This document shows, piece after piece, positions 25,500-35,240 of a stretch of 64,000 bases of DNA. This stretch comes from Eremophila alpestris peregrina. Taxonomy: Eukaryota > Chordata > Aves > Passeriformes > Alaudidae. Below the pieces are notes generated by a model. The model saw only the letters and a program-made list of their open reading frames with translations, did no database searches and was not told the origin of the DNA. How positions within the stretch are numbered: the first letter of the stretch is position 1; every line of letters starts with the position of its first letter. The DNA lies in NCBI GenBank assembly GCA_009792885.1, contig WMCF01000021.1:2713713-2777712 (forward strand). Direction: 5' to 3'. The position numbers were made by a program, and so were the translations under genes.

Positions 25500-25721
25500 G
25501 TTGGGGGGATCAAAGACAAAGTGCTGGCAGCACACCGGGCTGGCCTGAAGAGGCTCATCATTCCTCAGCGGAACGAGAAGGACCTGGAGGAGATCGCGGC
25601 GCCGGTGCGGCAGGAGCTGAGCTTTGTGCTGGCCACGTGCCTGGACGAGGTGCTCAACGCCGCCTTCGAGGGCGGCTTCGCGGCCAGGCCCGCGCTCGAG
25701 CACTTGAGCAGCAAGCTCTAG
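25500..25721 (+). CDS. LONP2: LONP2 last coding exon: catalytic Lys786 and SKL peroxisome signal (residues 780-852)
   Basis: The exon reads VGGIKDKVLAAHRAGLK, where the second lysine of KDK (codon 25518-25520) is catalytic Lys786. It continues IIPQRNEKDLEEI and ends HLSSKL followed by TAG at 25719-25721. The terminal Ser-Lys-Leu is a canonical type 1 peroxisomal targeting signal read by PEX5, and it places the enzyme in the peroxisome matrix. The last 20 residues before SKL differ most from human as I recall it (for example an alanine-rich FAARPAL segment). The exon is very GC-rich, in contrast to the AT-rich exon before it. Confidence 0.97.
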   Translation, partial: VGGIKDKVLAAHRAGLKRLIIPQRNEKDLEEIAAPVRQELSFVLATCLDEVLNAAFEGGFAARPALEHLSSKL

Positions 25722-26205
25722 GCACCGGCCCGGGGGCACTGCTCTCTCCAGCCACACAGATCTGATCTCTTACAGCACAACCAGGAGCCAAACGGGACTG
25801 TGGGAATGGGGGTGTCAGTGCTGCCAAGAGGAAGATGTTGCTGGAGCTGCACTTTATGGGCATTTGCTGCTTTTTATCAGCAAATCTCACTTCCTGATGG
25901 ATTTGAGCATGAGAAAATTCTTTAGCCTGTCAGGCACCTATGTACCTACATGGTAGCAGCTGGTCACATCCTTAAAGAGGCAATAACGTGCAGCAGGAGA
26001 GGCTCTTAGGTGGGGTTGTTACAAAAACAAACTGATCTAGTGCAAACTTACTTCTTTACAAAATATCTGTAATAATAATAATGAATAAAGTGCTATGGAG
26101 CAGCAGTATTGGGGGAAAATGAGGTTTTTGAAATCTAAAAAAATATGCTTAAGGCACCTGCAGAGAAGCACTAGGGCCTAATAAATGAAGTTAGGAAGTT
26201 CTTTC
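25722..26205 (+). other. LONP2: LONP2 3'UTR, proximal candidate
   Basis: AATAAA hexamers at 26084-26089 and 26180-26185 lie 360-460 bases after the stop and could end the message near 26.1-26.2 kb. Further hexamers at 26903-26908 and 26917-26922 would allow a longer 3'UTR. The choice cannot be made from sequence alone. Confidence 0.55.
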
Positions 26206-29200
26206 AGCACTTGGTTCTAGCTTGCAGCAAGGCCACTGCAGACACCTTTCAAATGCAGGAAGCAGTGGCAGAACTGAAATGCAGGAAGGGACACATCAGT
26301 TCCCGTGTGCACAGCTGTCCCTGCAGCACGGGGGGTGCACTGTGCTCGAGGCCTAATGAACAAACCCAGTCATGTTCTGGAGGGACACTGCATGTCCTTC
26401 ATTGCTGCCCACTGCACACGGTTCTGGGATGCCAGTGCTTGGAGAGTCACCTATGGAAATGAAATCCATTTGAACAATGCCAAGAAACGTCTGAATCATT
26501 ATTCACTGTGAACTATGTGAGGTTCAAGAAGTCTGGCAGCCTCCCTGTCCTTTGATAGCTTTGCCTTTTATCTGAGAACTGCCCTTCAGTGTGTGAGCTG
26601 AACCTTTGGCATTATTCCAGGGTCAGCCCCACAAGCAAATCCTGGATGTTGTTACACCCTTCTCTTGTTCACTGGTTCTGAAACAAACCCCAAAGTGCTT
26701 ATGAAACACAGACTGTACCAGTGACAACAGCCTGTTCTAGAAGCTGCTTCAAAATCAAAAGTAAGAGTTTGCTTTGCTTTTGTTTTCCTAGATAACAAAG
26801 CTGATTTACCTGGAACATAACAGCACTGATAGTAATCAATTCAGTGAAATTTCAGCACCTATTTTACAAAAGATTTTACAACTTCGACAAAAGACTTAAT
26901 CTAATAAAATGATAAAAATAAAACCTGCTTCTGTGTCGGTATTTTAAGAGCTCTACTCTTGGCCACTCCAAGTCCAGTTCTGAGACTACAGACACCAGCC
27001 CCAGTCTCAGAACACTTTCTGCCTCACGAGAAACGTGCAGGGAAGGAGGGCAAAGGAACTTCCCCCTGGGTGAAAGCCCAGCCTGGTAACTCTGTGCTGC
27101 TACTTTGCTTCTGATCAAACCAGGAGGGAAAAATCCCTTACCAAACAGATGGGGAACCAATCCTGCACTGCTCTGCACTGGGAGAGCACTGACATTCTCA
27201 GAATTCCAGCACAGTCTGTTTACACCAGCACAAAACAAATCTGCAGTTTTTAAAAAGAGAATAAGGACTACTAAAAATAAGTTTCCAGCATGGCAAAACA
27301 GGGAGCTGCTCCCCAGAAAAGCTGAAGGATGACTTTGTGTGACACATCAATTCCCAAATCTTGTCCCCACGGACTCCACATGAAGGAGAGTAGTTCAATG
27401 CCACTCTGAAGATAATGCCAGGCATTTACTGCCAGCTTTTCCTGTCCCTGCTGCCAGAGCTGAGGAGGTTCTGTTACTGTGTTATTTTTTAAACAAACAT
27501 AAGCGTTACCCATTAAAGCAGACACTACAGCCACACCTCGGTGCCTTGTGTTTTGCTTTCACTGAGCTCACTAATCCCGTGCTGCAGAAGGGATGGCAAT
27601 ACCCTGGGGGCATCTGCTTAGGAAATTAGATGGACCAGACATTAAACTTGTGTCCCTCAAAAAATACCCCAAAACAGCTGGAGCTTATCAAAAGTTACAG
27701 CAGTTGTAGCTCCTTTCCTCTATCCACATATAAACTGCTACAGATAGTAACTATCCCACTAGAACAATTCCTGCTTTAATCACAGCAGCTTGGAAAAGAT
27801 TCTGGATAAAACAACAGGACAGGCAGGATTACAAAACCATTAACCTGCTTTAATTTTAAAGCACTACTGCAAACAAGAACTAGCAGGAACTGTCACAACA
27901 GAATCAAAATATTTACATCCACATTTGTCAAACATTTTAAGGCCTTTTTTTTTTTAAAGGGCAATGAAAAACCACAGAGGTAGTGCTAGCAGACAAATGC
28001 AAGATCTACTGCGTTTCATCTTCTAGAAACAAATTTAAATACTCCTTCCCAGTACAGCAAAGTAGAACAGCAGTTTCTAAAATAAATAGCTTATGTTAAG
28101 ACAATGCCAGGCTTTAATACACCATTTATTTTAGATAAGGTAGTAAACTGTACAGATTTCTAGTATGGTTTCTTTTTCCATATGTAACAGTGTAGTTGAC
28201 TTACCAGATCCTCACACTCTTTAGGCTTTTAATACTTTTGAGGATCTGGGCCTACGGGTAATTTTGTAATTCCATCTGATGATGGATATGAAAGGTTTTA
28301 TACACTTATTTAACACCAAATGGAGCAATACCAATTTACATTACAGTAAGTCAGCATACAGTAGTTATGCTATAGCTCTTGTCCTCTGTGAAACATGAAC
28401 CAACCTGTCTGAGCACAGCAGCAGCTTCTGACGCTCCCTGCAGAGGCCATGGCTGAAGGCTCCGTGCAGGGCACAGCCCTGACCTTCAGCCCACTGCAGC
28501 TCAGCACAAGGGCTCAGGGCTGCCAGTGCTCCTGGGGACACAGCCCCAGCTGAACCCTCCAAGCACAGCGCAGCCCTGGCCTCTCAGGGCGGGGCCACAC
28601 AGGTTCTGCACCATGTTCCCTTTGCACAGCCTCAGCTGGAATGGCTCAGCCAGGCTCCTAAAAGAGTATCCAGCCAACTTTCCAGTAAAGACAAACTGGA
28701 GGTAAATGTAGACAAGCTTAATAAGGTGAGAACAATTACTGAATTTAGAAAACTGCAAACAGTTGGCTGTATATTTAAAAGGGAAAAAATGCCATATTGC
28801 AGGAGTTTTGAAAGCATTTATCTACTGTCACAAGATACCAGTACATCTTTTAAGTTACAGCTGTGCACAGTTCAAACAGTCTATCAAATTTTCAGAGTGA
28901 AACTTCTACTATATGAACCCAACTATTTCTGTAGTATTTTATTAATCCAATGGATCCAATGGATTTTATGTTCCTTACCTGTAGAACTACTTACCTCACC
29001 ATGCATCAAAAATAGCAAGAACAAGTTGTCTTAACAGATCAACTTCTGATAAGAAAGTTAAGACAGTGCACAGTAAATAAACTGCATTTTAATGTGTTAC
29101 AAAAGTAGTCAATAGCCAGACCAGCTCCCCAACATGTCCACTGCCACTCGCTGTGCCACAGATTTCCTTCCTGCTCCAGGTGGAAGAGCTTTCCCCTGCT

Positions 29201-30043
29201 CTTGTCTGTGTCTGTTCTGTAACACAAATCCCGTTTACATTCATACATGTGGTTCAGGTTTGCACATACAGGCAGTCTGCACAAAGCCCAGTATCTTTCC
29301 AAAGCCTTTGGGGCTGGCCAGCCACACCTGGAAGAGATTTATCTGCATTGTCATGTGGATCATGTCACCAAAATGAGATACAAAAGTCAGTTCCAGACAG
29401 TTGCTTTAGTAACAACCAAAAGACATGAAGACAAGAAACTCAGCAAGAACATCAATGTGTCAAACTTTGAGCTAAAGCAAAAAGCAGAAGTTGGCTGTGT
29501 TTTTTTCATTTGCCAGGTAATCTTTTAATGACAAATATAAAAAGACTGAAAACATCTCACTCTGACTGCGTTTTTTTTTTTTTTAGACAAATGGTCTGCT
29601 TTTATAATTACAAATATTGTGTAATACAATACTTTCTTTGAACTGCAAACCAACAAGTACAAGGATGCAACCAATTTTCTAAGCATCTCTAAATTTGAAA
29701 TGTGAATTTCTTTTTTTTCTTTTTTTTTTTTAATTCGGAACGTTCTTAATAATTGTTCATTTTTGTTAGAAGGTAACTCAAAGTACAACAACATCTAGAC
29801 CTGTTTTTAAAGGAGCTGTCTTTCCTGACACATCTTTGAACATAAGCACTCCTTTCGAGTTCAGTACATTCACAAATAGCTCAATTAAGAACAGTATCAC
29901 CAATGAACTGACTACTGGAAAGAGACAAAATTTACCAAACATACAGAAGTTTTACCATAGCAATTATGCATATCAAAAGATGACACCTGTAATTAACTTT
30001 AAAAAGATACAAAAAAGAGAAAAACCTGAATTACAGAAAAGAA
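26206..30043. other. Convergent intergenic / 3'UTR zone between LONP2 and SIAH1
   Basis: No coding gene is supported here. On the - strand, AATAAA (TTTATT on +) occurs at 28135-28140, and on the + strand near 26.9 kb, so either gene's 3'UTR may extend into this zone. A GC-richer patch at 28400-28640 stands out from the AT-rich surroundings but is not recognised. Poly-T runs lie at 29571-29584 and 29708-29730. Confidence 0.6.
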
Positions 30044-30576
30044 AGTCATATTTATTTAATGAAAAACTAGAAGTTAATAAAAATTAGCAAATACACAAAA
30101 AATATACACAAACAGCAGCAATACTATGTAGTGACTTACAAAGGGGTGGGGAGGAGGAGGGGAAGCAGCGGCCAGAGACCAGACCGCTCAACATGGCTTG
30201 TCAGTCAAAGGGGGAGGAAAAAAACCAACAAACAAAAACACGAAACAGTATCCTTTTCAACAGTACAATCAATCTACAAACAAGTTTTTAGAATTATTTT
30301 ACAACATTTCCTGTAGAATCAATTCTTAATACAAAAGATGCCCATTTTGGGTGTATATATATTTTCAGTGGTTTACTGTTGACTTATTTTAAATATATTA
30401 GTTACTACATGCAACTGCTTCCTGTAATTTAACAGCCTTTCCTTTTATTTACCTTCATTTACGTCTACCCTCCATCTACCAAATAATTTGTCTGACAGTC
30501 AAAGATGGTTACCCTATTTCTGCTAAATTAAATGCAACTGTTTTAAACACTGGCCTGAAGAGGTTTGATTGCCATT
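30044..30576 (-). other. SIAH1: SIAH1 3'UTR (at least proximal part)
   Basis: AT-rich sequence directly after the SIAH1 stop. Candidate poly(A) signals on the - strand are AATAAA at 30444-30449 and at 30051-30056. The latter is followed by a T-rich stretch suitable as a downstream element. A more distal hexamer at 28135-28140 is also possible. Which is used is not determined. Confidence 0.55.
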
Positions 30577-31427
30577 TCAACACATGGATATAGTTACGTT
30601 GATGCCTAAATTGCCATTTTCTGCAAAGAGCTGTGCAATGCTGGTGTCAAAGACTAGACAGTCACTATTCATAATGGCTGTAGCAATTCCCTCATGAATG
30701 GAGCGAGGAGTTGCTTCCCAAGTCAATCGCCGCCTATGCCCGTTTAGCTCGAGTCGGTAAGCAAAGTTTTCCGCTTGCTTGCGCGTTCCTATCAGCTGTA
30801 CAATGGCAAAGAACTGCTGGTGACCATCGTATTTTTCCTGTTTCTCCAACACTAGCATGAAATGAAAGCCAAAACAAGATTGCATCATAACCCAGTCAAC
30901 AGCACCAGGAAGATTAATGTCCGTGGCCAGGAACACTATATCTTCTCCCTGCAGCGTTGTAATTGACTTATGCTGATGCATCAGGTGCGGCATTACGGCA
31001 TCCAGGGAGCCTTGCCATTTACATGAAGCACCGGGACAGGGACAGGAGTAAGGCCTGAACTCACACAGCTCCTCGTGGTCTGCTTTCTCTGTGTGTGGCA
31101 GAGTTATCTCGCAGCCGGATGAGGCGTATTTACACGGGAAGAGTACGGAATTGGCAACTTTCTCCATGGCCAGGTTCCGGATGGAGCCCAGCGGGCCGCG
31201 GCAAGTGGGGCAGCACGTGAGTTTGGGCCGACAGTTGCTACAGACCAGGTGGCCACTCTGGCACTGCAGGATGGGTGGCAGCACATAGTCAAAGCACACG
31301 GGACACTCAAAGAGACTGGCCAAGTCATTGTTGGAAGCTGTGGTGCCCGTCAGCGCGGGCACCCTCTGCGACGGCGTGCACTTGGAGGTACCTGTGGGGA
31401 GTGCTGTAGCGGTCTGACGGCTCATTT
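30577..31427 (-). CDS. SIAH1: SIAH1 main coding exon, RING E3 ubiquitin ligase (282 aa)
   Basis: The ATG is at 31425-31423 and the stop TGA at 30579-30577, giving 282 residues, exactly the human length. The protein is nearly identical to human as I recall it, with Thr instead of Pro at residue 17. SIAH1 is a dimeric E3 ligase that drives proteasomal degradation of many substrates. The C3HC4 RING residues are Cys41, 44, 55, His59, Cys62, 65, 72 and 75. Two SIAH-type zinc fingers follow (about 90-153), then the TRAF-like substrate-binding domain to the terminal ISMC. The exon starts two bases before the ATG, after a TTGCAG acceptor, so the start is splice-defined. The open frame reaching to 31467 crosses the acceptor and is intronic, so I did not use that upstream Met. 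Confidence 0.98.
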
Positions 31428-34417
31428 CTGCAACAGAACACAGAACACACACTTCAGATCCAACCACGCTTCACTGCCTCTGCACACAGCATTTCTTGGC
31501 TCACAAAGAACAGACAGTAAGATACAAATGAAAGCAAAACCCCCCGTGTAATACCAACTGCATATATGGTATGTGTAGATCAGTTGTACACATATGGTAC
31601 AGCGACTTGCATGACGTGGAAACTGAACAAGTGAACAAGTTCTGCTCATTGTTCTAAAGTGGCATTTACTTACTGGAAGCTGCAAGGGAGAGGAGTTAAA
31701 GACGTGCTAAAAATAAGAAGTTTGTTATTGTTGGTTTGTTTTTTTAATTTTGCATTTATGAAATGCTTCACCCAGATCACTTGTGTGTATCAACTCTGTG
31801 TATGGAACAATTCTAAGCTGCTGTGTATGAAAACAAGGCATTTTTAATGAAAAAAAGCTATCTTCTAGATGAGACCTTCTCAGTAATCATGTTTACAGTG
31901 TAATTAAAAAAAAAAAAGTTGAAAAACACAGCTCAGATGATTACTACCCTGCTTTTTTGCCAGGATAGGACAGTGACTCTTCATTTTCATTACTCTGCTA
32001 CTGAGGCCCACAGCTTGTAAATCACAGCCACTGCTTCAGCTTCCTTAACTAAACCATTTGTGAGGATATCAGGAAAAAAACCCAAAGCAATTATTTAATT
32101 TCCTGATTAAGAAGAAAAATTCAAATTTCACTTGTTAAATTTGAGAATTCATTTTACCACATAAATACTCAGACATTTGCAGTCCCTTGGAAAGGCCCTC
32201 TTGATGTTTTATGTTCAGTGGAGCTCCCACTGAAGTTCTGTCTTTTCCAATGTCCCCAGACATAGGTGACAGCTGCCTGACCAAACAGCTTGCTCGAGGC
32301 ATTCCACAGATGTAGAGCAAGTATCAACCATATTTCTTAACACGTTTTGTTTTCCTGCACTCCTAACTCTCCCCCTTCTTGTGGGAAAGGAATTACTAGC
32401 ACTGTCTGAAAAAATAAACACAGTTTTGAAAAAATAAACTATACCTTTGTAGGTAAAAGGCAGTTGAATAAAATGCTATCCAAAATTGGCTTCTGTTACA
32501 CAGTACAACTCTCAGCCACCCTAAGTGCCTCTCTGCGAGTACAACCAGCTCTGGATCTGTCACGTACGTATAAAGCTCTCAAAATAAACCTCATCTTTAA
32601 TCTCCTTGCTATTTGACATGGGAATATTAGGCAATAGGCAAGCTTCCCATATTTAGCATCATTTCACCCACAAACTTACTCATACTTGGACCAGACAGCT
32701 CAGAGCAGCATACTGTGCATGCTTTTGCAAGACATGCACTGTTCAGGGCACAAAGCAGAGGAACTAAGGGATTCCAACTTGCAAAATGACTTAGTCCTTG
32801 ACTTTCAAAAAGTAATGAGATAGACAGGTCCAAATTCCCCTAGAGAAGTACCTCTCCCCAGAGCTAGGCAAGTATGAGTGTCTAAGATTCAATACTCAGT
32901 CACTGATTTTGAGTCTCAAGTCCACTGACAACATCTTCCCAACCTACCAAACTCTCTTCCCTCCATCTCAGGCTTGGTGATCTAGAAATACCTAATTCCC
33001 ATCCTTGGGAAAAACACCCATGCAGCAGTTTTCAGTGCTGATCCATAATGATACTGCAGAGATATGACAAGAATGTGTCTTTTGGCTGTATCTTCCCACT
33101 GTGAGGCATTCCAGCTTAGATGAGCAGTTTAGGATGTCTGTGACAAATCAAGCATGTGTCCTGGGGAAGTGATGCTGCACCAACAAGGGGACTGGAGCAG
33201 CAAGGCCTCTGCCAGCTGCACTGCTCTGTGTCCCAGCAGCTACAGCTGGGGCCACCCTGCAGTTCTGTGCTCCAGAAGAAACCATCGGACAAGGGAGAAT
33301 CAATGCTGATCACACTGCTCTCTCAGGAAGAGCTTAGACGTAACAAGCATATTCATGTGTAAAATTCTGAAAGTGTTTCCCTTCAAATATCGCAAACACA
33401 CACATTTCAGAAAAGTCTGTGTGTTCTTCCTCTTGCCTGACCCTGCATGTCCTGATTCAGGGATCCCCTGTAACCTGCAGATAACGCTGGTGAAAACCAC
33501 TGCATCAGACCAGTTCCCTGGGCAGCCTGACGAGCTGGGTGAGCTCTGCTGTCTTTAATTACACCTCGCTGAGCCCATGCAACAGTTAAATGAAGCAACC
33601 TACAAACTTTGTGAAAGACCTTGTGCACAGATGCACTTCCCACCTGAACTTTCTGAGGTAAGGAAGCACTGGAGAACAGAACTGTGTGAGCAGCCTTCAC
33701 ACACACACCTTTCACAACACTCACAGGAGCAGGGAATGGGAACGAGCACCAACCTCTGAACCAGACCACTGACACTAACATGCAGGAAAGGCACTGGATA
33801 AGGCTATAAACTGTAATTTACCAAGCCTAAACCTGCCCAAAGTGTACATTTTCATCACTCTTGTTAATACAAAGATGAATAATACGTCTTTTATGGCTAT
33901 CTCAAAAGTTACAGGTTAATCACAAGTTTTAACAGTGGAATTTACAAACCAAGTAAAAACAACTACAGAACTGAACATAAAGTTTAAAGATATTTTTAGT
34001 TACAAACCCCTTACTAAGGTAAAAACACCTATATGCAATATTTGCTATTTCAGTATCTTTATCTGCACACATTAGCAAAAAGTTTCTAAGCAACAGCAAC
34101 AAACTACGGAATACTAAGATGTCATTTTTAAGAGTACTAGGTCCTTTAAATCCAATTATCGAAACAACTGTATATATTCGAAAAAATGTACCCAACAGTA
34201 AGAGTGAAAGGGGCAAAACGCATCTTAAGATTTCCTAGTTCTAAATCAAGAGAAGCTGTTCCTGGTAACATCAGAACGCACCGACCTGTTGCTAAAAGCA
34301 TTCTCGACACTTCTGGGAAAGGTGAACGCACAGGCTACCGAAACCTCCCGCGGGACACAACAGCTCGCACAAGCCCAGCTTTAAATACTGCGGATAAGGC
34401 AATTAAAACGGCGCTAC
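31428..34417 (-). other. SIAH1: SIAH1 intron between inner alternative exon and main coding exon (3 kb)
   Basis: Non-coding on both strands. Open frames such as 33407-33781 lack similarity and splice context. An A run sits at 31905-31917. No RNA gene or mobile element recognised. Confidence 0.8.
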
Positions 34418-34508
34418 CTTTCCCCTTGCAGGTTTTAGTCCCCGGCAAGCACGCAGACCAGACGCCCTTCCAGGAATACGGCCCGCTGGAGGCAGATCTG
34501 CCCGTCAT
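34418..34508 (-). CDS. SIAH1: SIAH1 alternative first coding exon (N-terminal 30 codons of 313-residue isoform)
   Basis: On the - strand, the ATG at 34508-34506 opens a frame reading MTGRSASSGPYSWKGV, then WSACLPGTKTCKGK, then one G before a GTAGCG donor at 34417. Spliced to the AA|ATG of the main exon this G completes a Glu codon, so 31 residues precede the usual Met1, giving 313. The human 313-residue isoform, as I recall it, begins MTGKATPPSLYSW and has CLP and K-x-K-E at the same spacing. Equal length and matching landmarks support a true orthologous exon. The donor is not an ideal consensus, and a better-context upstream ATG overlaps it (see uORF). The exon lies inside a CpG island, consistent with its own promoter. 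Confidence 0.82.
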
Positions 34509-34527
34509 GGGGCGCGGAGGAGCTCAT
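34435..34527 (-). other. Overlapping upstream ORF (30 codons) at SIAH1 alternative start
   Basis: An ATG at 34527-34525 lies 19 bases upstream of the isoform ATG and in a different frame. It runs for 30 codons to a TAA at 34437-34435, inside the same exon, so it overlaps most of the isoform's first exon. Its context (GCC before ATG, A after) is closer to the Kozak rule than that of the isoform ATG (C at -3). If transcription starts upstream of it, making the 313-residue form would need leaky scanning. Confidence 0.6.
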
Positions 34528-34792
34528 GGCGTGTCCGCGCAGCACAGACGGGCTCGGGGCGCGGGCCGGGCAGGGAAAGCGCCCGCGCCCCCCGGCGGGC
34601 CCCGCGCCGCGCCCGGATGTCACCGCCCCGGGCGGGGCCCCGCGCCCCCATGTGCGGCCGCGCTCCGGCCCCGCGCCCCAAAATGGTTCCCCGAGCTTCC
34701 CCCGCCGCTGCCGGCCCGGGACGGCCCCGCCCCGCCCCGCCCCGCCCGTCGCTGCCTCCGGGGGAGGATCCGGCTCGGCCCCGCCCTTCCCG

Positions 34793-35045
34793 CGGAACCG
34801 GGAGCCGGCCCCGCCCCGCCATGGGACCGGGATCCGGCCCCGCCTCACCCATGGGACCGGGAGCCGGCCCCGCCCCGCCATGGGACTGGGATCCGGCCCC
34901 GCCCCGCCATGGGACCGGGATCCGGGCCCGCCCCGCCATGGGACCGGGATCCGGGCCCGCCCCGCCATGGGACCGGGATCCGGGCCCGCCCCGCCATGGG
35001 ACCGGGATCCGGCCCCGCCCCGCCATGGGACCGGGATCCGGCCCC
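34793..35045. repeat. GC-rich minisatellite, 29-bp unit, in SIAH1 inner promoter
   Basis: ATGGGACCGGGATCCGG-type units start at 34821, 34851, 34880, 34909, 34938, 34967, 34996 and 35025. The period is 29 bases, except the first step of 30. A partial degenerate unit precedes them. Each unit holds a GC box (CCCCGCCCC or CCCGCCCC) and a CCATGG palindrome. Later units are almost identical, indicating recent homogenisation. The array runs straight into the N gap, so the true copy number is unknown. Open frames across it on all strands are a by-product of the period and lack of stops. Confidence 0.95.
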
Positions 35046-35150
35046 NNNNNNNNNNNNNNNNNNNNNNNNNNNNNNNNNNNNNNNNNNNNNNNNNNNNNNN
35101 NNNNNNNNNNNNNNNNNNNNNNNNNNNNNNNNNNNNNNNNNNNNNNNNNN
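35046..35150. other. Assembly gap, 105 N
   Basis: A run of 105 unresolved bases begins within the 29-bp minisatellite and ends in GC-rich unique sequence. Protein frames drawn across it contain only unknown residues and should be ignored. Confidence 0.99.
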
Positions 35151-35240
35151 CCCGCCCGGCCCAGCCGCCCCACGCGGCTGCCCCCGCCTGCCCGCAGGCC
35201 GGACGAGCAGCCAGCCGTGCCTCACACGTGCGCACGGAGA

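Larger units (their letters stand above)
1..26205 (+). other. LONP2: LONP2 gene, 3' half (exons for residues 415-852, introns, 3'UTR)
   Basis: Eight exons on the + strand splice in phase through GT/AG junctions into 438 residues ending in a stop. The product is peroxisomal Lon protease 2, an AAA+ ATP-dependent serine protease that degrades or processes peroxisomal matrix proteins. If the first complete residue is numbered 415, the catalytic Ser falls at 743, the catalytic Lys at 786 and the last residue at 852, exactly as in the human protein as I recall it, so there is no net insertion or deletion. The Lon N-terminal domain and Walker A lie upstream of position 1. The gene is convergent with SIAH1. 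I saw no frameshift or premature stop. The upper bound is a candidate poly(A) region, not a proven transcript end. Confidence 0.96.
34420..35240 (-). promoter_or_regulatory. SIAH1: CpG island, likely inner (alternative) SIAH1 promoter
   Basis: Composition switches abruptly from AT-rich intron to dense GC with many CpG dinucleotides, and back to AT-rich near 35240. GC boxes of the form CCCCGCCCC cluster at 34724-34750 and recur in every unit of the minisatellite at 34793-35045. A CACGTG E-box lies at 35225-35230. There is no TATA box. The alternative coding exon lies at its downstream edge on the - strand, so transcription probably starts between about 34.55 and 34.79 kb. Part of the island is unresolved (N run). 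Confidence 0.75.

Noticed and set aside
31426..31467. Upstream in-frame Met extending SIAH1 to 296 residues
   Set aside because: A TTGCAG acceptor lies between that Met and the usual ATG, so the extra 14 codons are intronic.
34793..35045. CRISPR-like regular repeats
   Set aside because: Units are adjacent without unique spacers, and the genome is vertebrate. It is a minisatellite.
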